DNA of 64,000 nucleotides, from the NCBI RefSeq assembly GCF_013409985.1, contig NZ_JACCBY010000001.1, forward strand, positions 682,001-746,000, read 5' to 3'. The translations under genes were made by a program, and so were the position numbers. A model generated the notes under the pieces. That model was given only the letters and a program-made list of their open reading frames with translations, ran no database searches and was not told the DNA's origin. Positions within the stretch are counted from its first letter, which is position 1; each line of letters begins with the position of its first letter. This DNA comes from Sphingomonas melonis. Lineage in GTDB: Bacteria > Pseudomonadota > Alphaproteobacteria > Sphingomonadales > Sphingomonadaceae. Of the stretch, positions 8,986 through 18,069 are shown piece after piece.

Positions 8986-10569
8986 ATGACCCCGTTCCGC
9001 CCCCGCGCCGTGCGCGCGCTGCTGCCGCTGCTGCTTGCCGGGCTCGCGCCGCCCGCGCCGGGGCTGGCGCAGGAGCGCGACACCGGGACGGTCAGCGCCA
9101 CCCTGCGCGCCGACACGCCCGGGCCGCAGGTGCATCGCGACGTGTTCGGACAGTTTGCCGAGCATCTCGGCCACGGCATCTATGGCGGGATCTGGGTCGG
9201 GCCGAAGTCGCGCATCCCCAATGACGCGGGCTATCGCCGCGACGTGCTCGCCGCGCTGAAGGCGATCAACGTGCCGATGGTGCGCTGGCCCGGCGGCTGT
9301 TTCGCCGACGAATATCACTGGCGCGACGGCATCGGCCCGGCGAAGGACCGGCCCGGCAAGGTCAACACCAACTGGGGCGGGGTCAACGAGGACAACAGCT
9401 TCGGCACGCACGAATATTTCGGGCTGATGGAGCGGCTGGGCGCGAGCAGCTACGTCGGCGCCAACCTCGGCAGCGCGCCGCCCGCCGAGACCGCGCAATG
9501 GGTGGAATATATGACCGCCGCCAAGGGCAGCAGCGTGCTCGCCAAGGAGCGCGCGAAGAACGGCCATGCCGAGCCGTGGAAGGTGCGCTATCTCGGCATC
9601 GGCAACGAATTGTGGGGCTGCGGCGGCAATATGCGCGCCGAGTATGCCGCCGACGAGACCAACCGCTATGCGCAATTCGCCAAGTCGGCGAACGGCCCGA
9701 TGCTCAAGATCGCCAGCGGCCCGAGCGATTCCAACTACGAATGGACCGAGGCGATGATGCGCATCGCCGGCAAGACCATCGACGGGCTGGCGCTGCATTA
9801 TTACACCCGGCCACGCGACAAGGACTGGAAGGACAAGGGGCCGGCGATCGGCTTTTCCGAGCATGAATGGGCGACGACGATGCAGCACACGCTGCAGATG
9901 GACGAGTTCCTGACCAAGCACGCCGCGATCATGGACAAATACGATCCCGCCAAGCGCGTGATGCTGGCGGTGGACGAATGGGGCACGTGGTACGACCCGA
10001 CGCCGGGCAGCAACCCCGGCTTCCTCGAACAGCAGAATTCGATCCGCGACGCGGTGGTCGCCGGGCTCAACCTCAACATCTTCGTCGCGCATGCCGACCG
10101 GGTGCGGATGGCGGCGATCGCGCAGATGGTGAACGTGCTGCAGGCGATGCTGCTCACCGACGGGCCGCGGATGGTGAAGACGCCGACCTATTGGGTGTTC
10201 GACCTGTACAAGCCGTGGCAGGGGGCGACCGCGCTGCCGATCACGCTGACCTCGCCCTGGTATCACAAGGACGAGGTGGCGGTTCCGGCGGTCAGCGCCT
10301 CCGCGGTGCGCGACGCCGCCGGGCAGGTGCACGTCGCGCTGGTCAACCTCGATCCGCACCGCGCGCTGCCGGTGTCGGTGGCGCTGACCGGCGTGCAGGC
10401 CGGGCAGGCGAGCGGCCGGATCGTCACCGGCGCGGCGATGGACACGCACAACAGCTTCGATGCGCCCGATACGGTGACGCCGCAGCCGTTCACCGGCGCG
10501 CAGGTGGCGGGCGGCACGCTGACGCTGACGCTGCCGGCCAAGTCGGTCGTCGTGCTCGACCTGCGCTGA
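8986..10569 (+). CDS. Secreted GH51 alpha-L-arabinofuranosidase
   Basis: Removes alpha-L-arabinofuranosyl side chains from arabinoxylan or arabinan. The 527-residue protein has a Sec signal (RAVRALLPLLLAGLAPPAPGLAQ) followed by the GH51 (beta/alpha)8 barrel: VHRDVFGQFAEHLGHGIYGG, RWPGGCFADEYHWRDGIGP, acid/base Glu208 in GIGNELWGCGG and nucleophile Glu331 in VDEWGTWYD. The usual C-terminal beta domain follows. ATG 8986 has GAGAGGAAG just upstream. Most GH51 enzymes are cytoplasmic, so the signal peptide indicates extracytoplasmic action. It is the first of four tightly spaced hydrolase genes. Confidence 0.94.
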   Translation: MTPFRPRAVRALLPLLLAGLAPPAPGLAQERDTGTVSATLRADTPGPQVHRDVFGQFAEHLGHGIYGGIWVGPKSRIPNDAGYRRDVLAALKAINVPMVRWPGGCFADEYHWRDGIGPAKDRPGKVNTNWGGVNEDNSFGTHEYFGLMERLGASSYVGANLGSAPPAETAQWVEYMTAAKGSSVLAKERAKNGHAEPWKVRYLGIGNELWGCGGNMRAEYAADETNRYAQFAKSANGPMLKIASGPSDSNYEWTEAMMRIAGKTIDGLALHYYTRPRDKDWKDKGPAIGFSEHEWATTMQHTLQMDEFLTKHAAIMDKYDPAKRVMLAVDEWGTWYDPTPGSNPGFLEQQNSIRDAVVAGLNLNIFVAHADRVRMAAIAQMVNVLQAMLLTDGPRMVKTPTYWVFDLYKPWQGATALPITLTSPWYHKDEVAVPAVSASAVRDAAGQVHVALVNLDPHRALPVSVALTGVQAGQASGRIVTGAAMDTHNSFDAPDTVTPQPFTGAQVAGGTLTLTLPAKSVVVLDLR

Positions 10570-10573
10570 GCCG

Positions 10574-12238
10574 GTGCGCGGCGACCTCCCCTCGTGGTGC
10601 CGGTCGGCGGCGGCGGCGGCGCTCGCGCTGCTGACCGCGGCGGCGCCGGCACCGGCGCCGTCCCCGCGCGCGGTGCACGTCAGCGTCGATGCGGCGCGCG
10701 TCACCGCGCCGCTGCCGCCGATCTGGCGCTTCTTCGGCGCCGACGAACCCAATTACGCGACGATGGCGGAGGGCAAGCGGCTGCTCGTCGAACTCGGCCG
10801 GCTGCGACCGGGCGAGGTGTATTTCCGCGCGCACAACCTGCTGACCAGCGGCGACGGCACCGCCGATTTCAAATGGGGCAGCACCAACATCTACACCGAG
10901 CGCGACGGCAGGCCGGTGTACGACTGGCGGATCGTCGACGGCATCATCGACAGCTATCGCGCCGCCGGCATCCACCCCTATCTCGAGATCGGGTTCATGC
11001 CCGCGGCACTCAGCGCCGCGCCGCCGGGCACGCCCTATCGCCTGCCCTGGGCGCCGGGCGTCGATGCCAAGGGGACCGCCGGCTGGACCTATCCGCCGCG
11101 CGACGAGGCACGCTGGGCCGACCTCGTCTACCAATGGACGCGCCACAATGTCGCGCGCTACGGCCGCGCCGAGGTGGAGCGCTGGTATTTCCAGACGTGG
11201 AACGAGCCCAATCTGCGCTTCTACTGGAGCGCCAGTCCCGACGCCTTCTACCGGCTGCACGACATCACCGTCGATGCGATCCGCCGTGCACTGCAGAGCG
11301 CGCGGGTCGGCGGGCCCGATCTCGCCGGTGCGGGCGGCACGTTCATGCAGGGCTTCCTGCGCCACGTCACCACCGGCACCAACCATGCGACCGGCAAGAC
11401 CGGCACGCCGACCGACTTCCTGTCCTTCCACGCCAAGGGCCAGCCGACGGTGGTCGACGGCCATGTCCGCATGGGGATCGCCAACCAGTTGCGCACCGCG
11501 GACGAGGCGTTCGCCGCCTTCGCCGCGGTGCCGCAGCTTGCCGGCAAGCCGGTGGTGATCGGCGAGAACGATCCCGAAGGCTGCGCCGCCTGCCCGGGAC
11601 CGGCCAACGCCTATCGCAACGGCCCGCTCTACGCGAGCTACACCGCGGCGAGCTATGCGCGGCTGTGGGAGCTGGCGCAGCGGCGCGGGACGCGGCTGGA
11701 GGGTGCGCTCGCCTGGTCCTATACGTTCGTCGGCCAGCCGTGGTTCGCCGGCTATCGCCAGCTTGCCACCAACGGCGTCGATCTGGCCGTGCTCAACGTC
11801 TTCCGGCTGTTCGCGAAACTGGGGGCGGAGCGGCTCGACGCGCGCAGCGACGGACAGGTGCCGCTCGACACGATGCTGCGCGACGGGGTGCGCGGGGCGC
11901 CGGATGTCGGCGTGCTCGCGACGCGAACCGCGCCGGGGCGCGTCGCGCTGCTGCTGTGGCATTACCATGATGACGACGTCGCGGGCGCGGAAGCACGCAT
12001 CGCGCTCGACGTCGCGCATGTCGCGCCGGCCGCGGCCGGGCGGCTCTGGCGGGTCGATGCGCGCCACGCCAATGCGTTCGGCGCATGGCAGGCGATGGGC
12101 GCGCCGGCGCGGCCGACCGCGACGCAGGTCGCGGCACTGAAACGCGCCGCGCGACTGGCGCCCGAAGCCGTGCGCCTGACCGGCGGCCGGCTGGCGCTGA
12201 CCGTGCCGCGGCAGGGCGTGGTGCTCGTCGAATTATGA
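10574..12238 (+). CDS. Secreted GH39 beta-xylosidase-like hydrolase
   Basis: A 554-residue exported protein (signal around LPSWCRSAAAAALALLTAAA). GH39 features are IWRFFGADEPNYATM, WKFGS-like WGSTNIYTERDG, a YFQTWNEPNLRFYW segment with acid/base Glu211, and a putative nucleophile Glu331 in VVIGENDPEGCAACPG. The barrel is followed by a beta-rich domain. The nucleophile environment (GEND, then a CAAC pair) is unlike the TE-[FY]-N of well-studied clostridial XynB, so it may be a divergent subfamily. The GTG start lies 4 bp after the GH51 stop with no clear ribosome site, suggesting coupling. Confidence 0.85.
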   Translation: MRGDLPSWCRSAAAAALALLTAAAPAPAPSPRAVHVSVDAARVTAPLPPIWRFFGADEPNYATMAEGKRLLVELGRLRPGEVYFRAHNLLTSGDGTADFKWGSTNIYTERDGRPVYDWRIVDGIIDSYRAAGIHPYLEIGFMPAALSAAPPGTPYRLPWAPGVDAKGTAGWTYPPRDEARWADLVYQWTRHNVARYGRAEVERWYFQTWNEPNLRFYWSASPDAFYRLHDITVDAIRRALQSARVGGPDLAGAGGTFMQGFLRHVTTGTNHATGKTGTPTDFLSFHAKGQPTVVDGHVRMGIANQLRTADEAFAAFAAVPQLAGKPVVIGENDPEGCAACPGPANAYRNGPLYASYTAASYARLWELAQRRGTRLEGALAWSYTFVGQPWFAGYRQLATNGVDLAVLNVFRLFAKLGAERLDARSDGQVPLDTMLRDGVRGAPDVGVLATRTAPGRVALLLWHYHDDDVAGAEARIALDVAHVAPAAAGRLWRVDARHANAFGAWQAMGAPARPTATQVAALKRAARLAPEAVRLTGGRLALTVPRQGVVLVEL

Positions 12239-12267
12239 TCCCCGTTTCCAGCAGAGGATTGACCGCG

Positions 12268-13329
12268 ATGACTTCCTTCCGTGTCGGCGCGCTTGCCATC
12301 GCACTGGCGCTCACCGTCGGCGGCGCATCGGCGCAGGTGGCGACGCCAGCCCCCGCGCCGGTGCCGGGCGCCAAGCCGGTGACGATCGAGCGCGTCACCG
12401 TCCACGCCCCCAGCATCGAGGGCAATCTGGAGGGCGAGAGCCCCGATCGCGCGGTGCTGGTCGTGCTGCCGCCGAGCTATCGCAGCAGTCCGACGCGGCG
12501 CTATCCGGTGGTCTATGCGCTGCACGGCTATTCGATCGGCGCCGAGCAATGGATCGGCGAGATCCACGTGCCGCAGACGGTGGAGGGCGCCTTCGCCAAG
12601 GGCGCGCGCGAGATGATCGTCGTGCTGCCCGACAGCAAGACGGTGCACAACGGCTCCTTCTATTCCAGCTCGGTGACGGTCGGCGACTTCGAGACGTTCA
12701 TCGCGAGGGACCTCGTCGCCTATGTCGATGGCCATTACCGGACGATCGCCGACCGGCGCAGCCGCGGCCTCGCCGGCCATTCGATGGGCGGCTACGGCAC
12801 CGCGCGGATCGGGATGAAACATCCCGAGACGTTCGGCGCGCTGTACATGATGAGCCCGTGCTGCCTGTCGACGCGCGCGCTCGGCACGCCCGATGCCGCC
12901 AACGAGGCGGCGCTGCGCAGCCTGCGCGCGCCCGCCGACAGCGCCAGATTGTCCTGGGGCCTGCGCGCGCAGCTCGCCACCGCGGCGGCCTGGTCGCCCA
13001 ACCCCAAGGCGCCGCCGCTGTTCCTCGACCTGCCGATCAAGGACGGCGTGCCGCAGCCCGACGTTCTGGCGCGCTGGTCGGCGAATGCGCCGCTCGCGAT
13101 GCTTGACCAATATGCCGGCAACCTCAGGCGCTATGCGGCGATCGGCATCGATGTCGGCGACCGCGACGGGCTGAAGGACGACGCCGAGAGGCTCCACGCC
13201 GGGCTCGACCGCTACGGCATCGCCAACAGCTTCCAGATCTATCCGGGCGACCATACCAGCGGCGTCGCCGGCCGGGTGCAGGACGCCATGCTGCCCTTCT
13301 TCTCGCGCGCGCTGGTGTTCGGTCGATGA
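12268..13329 (+). CDS. Secreted CE1-type esterase (feruloyl/acetyl)
   Basis: Alpha/beta-hydrolase of the Esterase (PF00756) family, 353 residues, with signal peptide MTSFRVGALAIALALTVGGASAQ. The nucleophile is Ser172 in LAGHSMGGYGTARIG; the oxyanion region is YALHGYSIGAEQW; the final His is in YPGDHTSGV. In a xylanolytic operon this fold usually removes ferulate or acetate from xylan. The start at 12268 is chosen for AGAGGA 9 nt upstream; an ATG at 12235 overlapping the GH39 stop would add MIPVSSRGLTA before the signal peptide. The stop overlaps the next start (ATGA). Confidence 0.85.
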   Translation: MTSFRVGALAIALALTVGGASAQVATPAPAPVPGAKPVTIERVTVHAPSIEGNLEGESPDRAVLVVLPPSYRSSPTRRYPVVYALHGYSIGAEQWIGEIHVPQTVEGAFAKGAREMIVVLPDSKTVHNGSFYSSSVTVGDFETFIARDLVAYVDGHYRTIADRRSRGLAGHSMGGYGTARIGMKHPETFGALYMMSPCCLSTRALGTPDAANEAALRSLRAPADSARLSWGLRAQLATAAAWSPNPKAPPLFLDLPIKDGVPQPDVLARWSANAPLAMLDQYAGNLRRYAAIGIDVGDRDGLKDDAERLHAGLDRYGIANSFQIYPGDHTSGVAGRVQDAMLPFFSRALVFGR

Positions 13330-14894
13330 CGCGCGGCTGGGGATTCGCGGCGGCGGCGGCGCTGCTGGCCACGACCGCGTCGGCGCAGGTGTGGCGGTCG
13401 GACCAGGGCGACGGCACGTTCCGCAACCCGGTGCTCTACGCCGATTATCCCGATCCCGACGTCATCCGCGTCGGCCGCGACTTCTACATGGCGAGCACCA
13501 CCTTCGCCAACGTGCCGGGGATCACCATCCTGCACAGCCGCGACCTGGTCAACTGGACGATCGTCTCGCACCTCGTCGACCGGCTGGAGGGGCTGCCGCA
13601 CTACGACCTCAAGGGCGGCAATGCCTATCGCAAGGGGCTGTTCGCCTCCAGCCTGCGCTACCATGCCGGCACCTATTATCTCGCCAATACGCCGGTCGGG
13701 CAGAAGACGCGCATCTGGTACGCCAAGGACGTGCGCGGGCCGTGGCGCTATCACGAGCTGGAGCGTGAGGCGTTCGATCCCGGCCTGTTCATCGAGGCGG
13801 ACGGCCGCGCCTATCTCGCCACGGCGAGCACGGCCAACGGCACGGTGACGCTGCTGACGCTGGATGCGCAGCTGGCGCACGTCACCGACGCGCGGCGCAT
13901 CCATTACATCAAGGGTGCGGAGGGATCGAAGATCATCCGCCGCGGTGACTATTATTATCTGTTCAATTCGCTGCCGCCGCGGCTGGCGCTGACCGTGTCG
14001 CGCGCGCGCAGCCTGTTCGGGCCGTGGGAGACGCGCGACCAGATCGACGACAAGACCGGCGGCCACCAGGGCGCGCTGGTCGACCTGCCCGACGGCCGCT
14101 GGTTCGGCTTCGTGATGGAGGACAGCGGCGCGATCGGCCGGATGACCAATATGAGCCCGGTATTCTGGCAGGACGACTGGCCGGTATGGGGCACGCCGGC
14201 CGCGCCCGGCGCCGTGCCGCGCCGTGCCGCCAAGCCGATCGCCGGTGCGCCGTTCGCCGAGCCGGCGACCTCCGACGATTTCAGCGCGCCGCGGCTGGGG
14301 CTGCAATGGCAGTGGAACCACAATCCCGATCCCGCACGCTGGTCGCTGCGCCAGCGGCCGGGCTGGCTGCGGCTGCGGCCGACGGTGGCGGAGCGGTTCT
14401 GGACCGCGCGCAACACGCTGACCCAGAAGGGGCAGGGGCCGGCGAGCCGCGGCGAGGTGAAGCTCGACATCCGCCATCTCGCGCCCGGCGACCGCTGCGG
14501 CTTCGGCACGCTCGGCCAGTATAGCGCCAATCTGACCGTCACCCGCGGTGCCGACGGCACGGCCGCGATCAGTGCTGAGGTGACGGAGGACAGGGTCGGC
14601 GGGGCGGTGACCACGACGCGCGCGACGGCACAGCTGCCGCGCGGCGACACTTTGTGGCTGCGCACCGACATGGACTTCACCACCGACCGCAGCCGGTTCG
14701 CCTATAGTGTCGACGGGCGGCGCTGGACGGCGCTCGGCGGTGACGCGCCGCTGGCGTTCGCGTGGCGCACCGGCACCTTCCAGGGCGAGCAATTCGCGCT
14801 GTTCTGCTATGCGGACAAGGCGAGTGCCGGGTGGATCGACATCGATCGCTTCACATTGTCGCCGCTGGCGCCGGCGGGGACGGTGCGGCCGTAA
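13326..14894 (+). CDS. Secreted two-domain GH43 xylosidase/arabinofuranosidase
   Basis: A 522-residue protein starting inside the esterase stop (ATGA). Signal MTRGWGFAAAAALLATTASAQ, then a GH43 propeller: NPVLYADYPDPDVIRVGRDFYMASTTF (base Asp), ASSLRYHAGTYYLAN, AFDPGLFIEADGRAYL (Asp) and IKGAEGSKIIRRGDYYYLFNS (acid Glu). The C-terminal beta-sandwich begins near TSDDFSAPRLGLQWQWNHN. It resembles GH43 enzymes that attack doubly substituted arabinoxylan or xylooligomers. It is the third GH43 of the island and the last gene of the GH51 operon. Confidence 0.92.
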   Translation: MTRGWGFAAAAALLATTASAQVWRSDQGDGTFRNPVLYADYPDPDVIRVGRDFYMASTTFANVPGITILHSRDLVNWTIVSHLVDRLEGLPHYDLKGGNAYRKGLFASSLRYHAGTYYLANTPVGQKTRIWYAKDVRGPWRYHELEREAFDPGLFIEADGRAYLATASTANGTVTLLTLDAQLAHVTDARRIHYIKGAEGSKIIRRGDYYYLFNSLPPRLALTVSRARSLFGPWETRDQIDDKTGGHQGALVDLPDGRWFGFVMEDSGAIGRMTNMSPVFWQDDWPVWGTPAAPGAVPRRAAKPIAGAPFAEPATSDDFSAPRLGLQWQWNHNPDPARWSLRQRPGWLRLRPTVAERFWTARNTLTQKGQGPASRGEVKLDIRHLAPGDRCGFGTLGQYSANLTVTRGADGTAAISAEVTEDRVGGAVTTTRATAQLPRGDTLWLRTDMDFTTDRSRFAYSVDGRRWTALGGDAPLAFAWRTGTFQGEQFALFCYADKASAGWIDIDRFTLSPLAPAGTVRP

Positions 14895-14932
14895 CGCTCG
14901 TGCTGGGGCGGGGCGATATCCCGAGCGTTCGC

Positions 14933-14984
14933 CCTGAGCCTGTCGAAGGGCCGGTGGGACCCAGGGTGCTTCGACAGGCTTGGG
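14933..14984. repeat. Inverted repeat of the CTTCGACAGGCTCAGG type
   Basis: Arms CCTGAGCCTGTCGAAG (14933-14948) and CTTCGACAGGCTTGGG (14969-14984) with a 20-base loop, 38 bp after the GH43 stop. G:U pairing completes the stem in RNA. It is a common intergenic repeat type in sphingomonads and may act as a 3-prime mRNA end or factor-dependent terminator; there is no T tract. Confidence 0.6.
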
Positions 14985-15080
14985 CCGGATCGACATCCAG
15001 GCCAATTCCTCTCCCGTCGGGTTAAGGGCTATCGCCTATGGCTTCCGGTGATGAGGTTCGTGTCGGCGTCCTCCTCCTAT

Positions 15081-15189
15081 CCGTCACCCCGGACTCGTTC
15101 CGGGGTCCACCGGGCCACGGGGGAATGGTGGCCCATCGAGCCTTCCCCCTCGCCGCAGAGTGGACCCCGGAACAGGTCCGGGGTGACGG
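15081..15189 (+). repeat. 109-bp inverted-repeat element, copy A
   Basis: Outer arms CCGTCACCCCGGAC (15081-15094) and GTCCGGGGTGACGG (15176-15189), with GGGGTCCAC/GTGGACCCC continuing the stem and an inner GGGGGAA/TTCCCCC pair. Copies of exactly the same length lie at 37400 (inverted) and 53133. It fills part of the 445-bp gap 14895-15339, which otherwise holds only the repeat at 14933 and the 3-prime flank of the GntR gene. No open frame or transposase is associated. Confidence 0.85.
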
Positions 15190-15339
15190 GGTGGGATTGG
15201 GAGGCGGCGGACTCAAGCGAACGTCCACACGATAGCCTTGCCCTGCCGGTGCCGGCGTTATCTCCAAAGCTTGGATGCCGATCCCGTCTAGCACCAACGG
15301 GGGTGGATAAACCGCGCGTATGAGGCGCGTAAGGCGCCC

Positions 15340-16083
15340 TCAGACCCGCGTTTCGGCGGGCATCGCGTTGCGCGTGTCGCTGAGCGCGAGATCGACCAGC
15401 ACCTGCATCGCCGCGGTCGCGGCGGTGGCGTCGCGCGCGGCGATCGCGTCATAGACGCGCGCGTGGTCGGGGATGGGATCGCGGGGCAGCGCGCGGGTGC
15501 GCTGCTTGAACTGCGTCGTCCAGGCGACCGCGGCGCCGATCGACGCGCCGAGCACGACCATTGCGTCGTTGCCGGTCGCGTGCAGCAGCGCGTCGTGGAA
15601 GTCGCGGTCGGCGGCGCGCCCTTCGGCGGTGGCGAGCGTGTGGCGGCGCATGCCCTTGAGCGCGTCGCCCATCCGCGTCAGGTCGGCGCGCGTGCGGCGC
15701 TCGGCAGCGAGCGCGGCGGCGGCGGGTTCGATCACCAGCCGCAGTTCGAACAGGCTGCGGATCAGCCGCGGGTCGGGCTCGCCGGCGAAGGCCCAGGCGA
15801 GCACGTCGGGATCGAGCAGGTTCCAGCGTTCGCGCGGCAGCACGTGCGTGCCGGTCTTGGGGCGGCTTTCGACCAGCCCCTTGGCGGTGAGCACCTGCAC
15901 CGCCTCGCGATAGGCGCCGCGCGAGACGTCGAGCGCCTCGGCCGCGGCGACCTCGCCGGTCAGTACGTCGCCGGGGCGGTATTCGCCCGACAGGATGGCG
16001 ATGCCGAGCTTGTTGGCGACGGCGCCGCGCAGCCGGCGCCCGGGTTTGCGGGTGCTCGGCACCGGTTCGGGCAGCGCTGCCAT
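15340..16083 (-). CDS. FadR-subfamily GntR transcriptional regulator
   Basis: A 247-residue DNA-binding protein. The winged helix-turn-helix (residues about 22-85: LGIAILSGEYRPGDVLTGEVAAAEALDVSRGAYREAVQVLTAKGLVESRPKTGT in outline) is followed by an all-helical FCD ligand domain (LFELRLVIEP, DRDFHDALLHATGN, DHARVYDAI) with metal-binding Asp/His positions. The start is uncertain: ATG 16083 has a weak GAAGAAA, while GTG 16110 adds nine residues. It sits alone between the two hydrolase groups, so it may control the GH27/GH3 operon or galactoside/uronate genes; its ligand cannot be read. Confidence 0.9.
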   Translation of the reverse strand: MAALPEPVPSTRKPGRRLRGAVANKLGIAILSGEYRPGDVLTGEVAAAEALDVSRGAYREAVQVLTAKGLVESRPKTGTHVLPRERWNLLDPDVLAWAFAGEPDPRLIRSLFELRLVIEPAAAALAAERRTRADLTRMGDALKGMRRHTLATAEGRAADRDFHDALLHATGNDAMVVLGASIGAAVAWTTQFKQRTRALPRDPIPDHARVYDAIAARDATAATAAMQVLVDLALSDTRNAMPAETRV

Positions 16084-16122
16084 GCTGGTTTCTTCATCGG
16101 TCGGCACCAACAGACAAGGCCT

Positions 16123-16137
16123 TTATCAATGGGATAA
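16123..16137. promoter_or_regulatory. TTATC-N5-GATAA inverted repeat before the GntR gene
   Basis: A 5-5-5 palindrome in the leader of the GntR gene, with TTGACT just upstream in the leftward direction. The position suits an autoregulatory operator. Single copy; assignment is inference. Confidence 0.3.
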
Positions 16138-16173
16138 GTCAATGAGCGACCAAGGTCGCGGTTCCCTGCTCGG

Positions 16174-18069
16174 TCAGCGGATCAGCGCGGCCTCACCCCA
16201 ACTGGCGGGCTGCGCCACCTGCCCGTTGCCGGCGCGGGCGACGAGTTCGATGATCGTGACGCCGTCGACGTTCGCCTGCAACGGTGCGGCGGCCATGCCG
16301 AACGCCATCGGCGGCGACTTGCCCAGCAGGCGGCCGTCGCCCCACACTTCGAAGGTGATCGTGCCCGCCTGGCGCTGGCCCGAATCGTTGACCCCGACCT
16401 GCGCGGTGAAACGCGTGAAGCCCGCGTTGCGCACCTCGAGCCGCGAATTGGCGAGCACGCCGATGCCGGTGTCGAAGTCCTTGCCGGCGACGCGCATCAG
16501 CTTGCCATAAGGGGCGCGGTCGGCCTCGGCGCCGCCCCAGCCGCCATATTGCGGGTGATCGCCGGGGCCGCGGGTGCCGGTCCATGGCGTCAGCGAATGG
16601 TGAATGGTGGGATCGGGCTGCGGCGTCACCACGCCGTCGGCGGCGGGATTCACCCGGCCGGTCTGTTCGGAGAGGTAGAGGCCGTTGGCCAGCCGCCGCG
16701 TGCCGCTGGCGCGGAACACGCGCGTCTCGTGCGGCGCGAGCGTCAGCGCCAGCTCGCCCCGGAACCGGCTGTCCTGCTTGCTCCACAGGTCGCGCAGCCG
16801 CACGTCGGCGGTCTTCGCCAGCTTGAGATGGTCGGCGGTGAGGATCGCCTTGGCGGGCAGGGCGGTGCGGTTGAAGATCGCCACGCCCTTGCTGCCGTCG
16901 GCAAGCGTCTTGGCGAAGATCTGCACCTCGTCGGAATCATAGGCGAGCACCGCCTGATTGCCCGCCGGGTCCTGGTTGAGTGCGACGAGATCGGCGTTGC
17001 CGAAGATCGCGAGCTGTTCGGGGGTGAGCTTGCGCAGGTCGTAGCCGATGATCAGCGGCGCGTTGACCATCGCCCACAAGGCGAAATGCGAGCGCGCCTC
17101 GACCGCATGCGCGGCGTCGAAATCGCCGGTGCCGACGAACAGCATGTCGGGGTCGTTCCACGATCCCGGATGCGCGTAGAGCGGGCGGTGCGTCACCGTA
17201 TCAAAGTTGGTGAGCATGCGCGACCAGACCGGCTGGATATCGTCGCTGGTGCGCGAGCTGTTGCCGACATCCTTGCCCCAGGCGCGCACGTCGCCCGCGC
17301 CCCACAGGCACAAGGAGAAGACATAGGGCCGGTCGCCGGCATGGGTGCGGATCGCGGTACCGACCTGTTCGTACAGGCGGCGCACCCCGGCGACGTCGGA
17401 GCCGCCCAGCGACTGCATGTCGACCAGCGGCGGCAGCGCGCGGTACAGCCCCGAGCGAACCCGCGGCGCATCGGCGGGCAGGCCGCGGATGCCGCAGGCG
17501 TCGACCTTGATGAAGTCGAAATTCCAGTCGCCGAAGTAGAGCTTCATGTCCTGATCGACATGGCCGTACAGGCCGACCTCGCGCTCGGCGACGCTGCCCT
17601 CGGGCTGGTTCTTGAAGTCGGGCGTGTAGATCTGGCCGCAGCTGTTGCGGCCGATGTCGGAATAGATCCCCGCCTTCAGCCCCATCGCGTGGAGCTTGTC
17701 GGTGAACGGGCGGAAGCTCGGGTCGCCGCCGGTCGCGGCGGACGGGAAATGATCGGTGCGGATCAGCATCCGCCCGTCCGGCTGGCGCCGCTTGAGCCAC
17801 CAGCCGTCGTCGATATTGACGTAGCGATAGCCGAGATCGGCGAGCTTCGTGTCGAGCAGCGCCTGCGCGGAGGCGAGCACCTTTTCCTCGTCGACGTCGC
17901 TGTTGAAGGCGTTCCACGAATTCCAGCCCATCGGCGGGGTCGGCGCGTGGCCATTGGCATTGGCGCTCCAGCGGCCGGTGGCGGCGAGCGGATCGCGGTC
18001 CGCCGCCTGCGCACCGCTGGCGAGCGCGAGGAGCGACAGGCCGGCAAGGATGGTCGAACGGACGATCAT
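16174..18069 (-). CDS. Secreted GH27 alpha-galactosidase with C-terminal NPCBM domain
   Basis: A 631-residue protein with Sec signal (MIVRSTILAGLSLLALASGAQA). The barrel shows TPPMGWNSWNAFNSDVDE, YVNIDDGWW, nucleophile Asp190 in FDFIKVDACG and acid/base Asp306 in HPGSWNDPDML. After a beta domain (about 380-470) the last 150 residues look like an NPCBM sugar-binding module (HHSLTPWTGTRGPGDHPQYGGWGG, FTRFTAQVGVNDSGQRQAGTITFEVWGDG). GH27 also includes beta-L-arabinopyranosidases. Overlap ATGA with the GH3 gene upstream; it is the last gene of the receptor operon. Confidence 0.9.
   Translation of the reverse strand: MIVRSTILAGLSLLALASGAQAADRDPLAATGRWSANANGHAPTPPMGWNSWNAFNSDVDEEKVLASAQALLDTKLADLGYRYVNIDDGWWLKRRQPDGRMLIRTDHFPSAATGGDPSFRPFTDKLHAMGLKAGIYSDIGRNSCGQIYTPDFKNQPEGSVAEREVGLYGHVDQDMKLYFGDWNFDFIKVDACGIRGLPADAPRVRSGLYRALPPLVDMQSLGGSDVAGVRRLYEQVGTAIRTHAGDRPYVFSLCLWGAGDVRAWGKDVGNSSRTSDDIQPVWSRMLTNFDTVTHRPLYAHPGSWNDPDMLFVGTGDFDAAHAVEARSHFALWAMVNAPLIIGYDLRKLTPEQLAIFGNADLVALNQDPAGNQAVLAYDSDEVQIFAKTLADGSKGVAIFNRTALPAKAILTADHLKLAKTADVRLRDLWSKQDSRFRGELALTLAPHETRVFRASGTRRLANGLYLSEQTGRVNPAADGVVTPQPDPTIHHSLTPWTGTRGPGDHPQYGGWGGAEADRAPYGKLMRVAGKDFDTGIGVLANSRLEVRNAGFTRFTAQVGVNDSGQRQAGTITFEVWGDGRLLGKSPPMAFGMAAAPLQANVDGVTIIELVARAGNGQVAQPASWGEAALIR

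Noticed and set aside
15081..15189. Rho-independent terminator for the GntR or GH43 gene
   Set aside because: The stem lacks a T tract and recurs as a fixed 109-bp unit at other loci, so it is treated as a repeat family.
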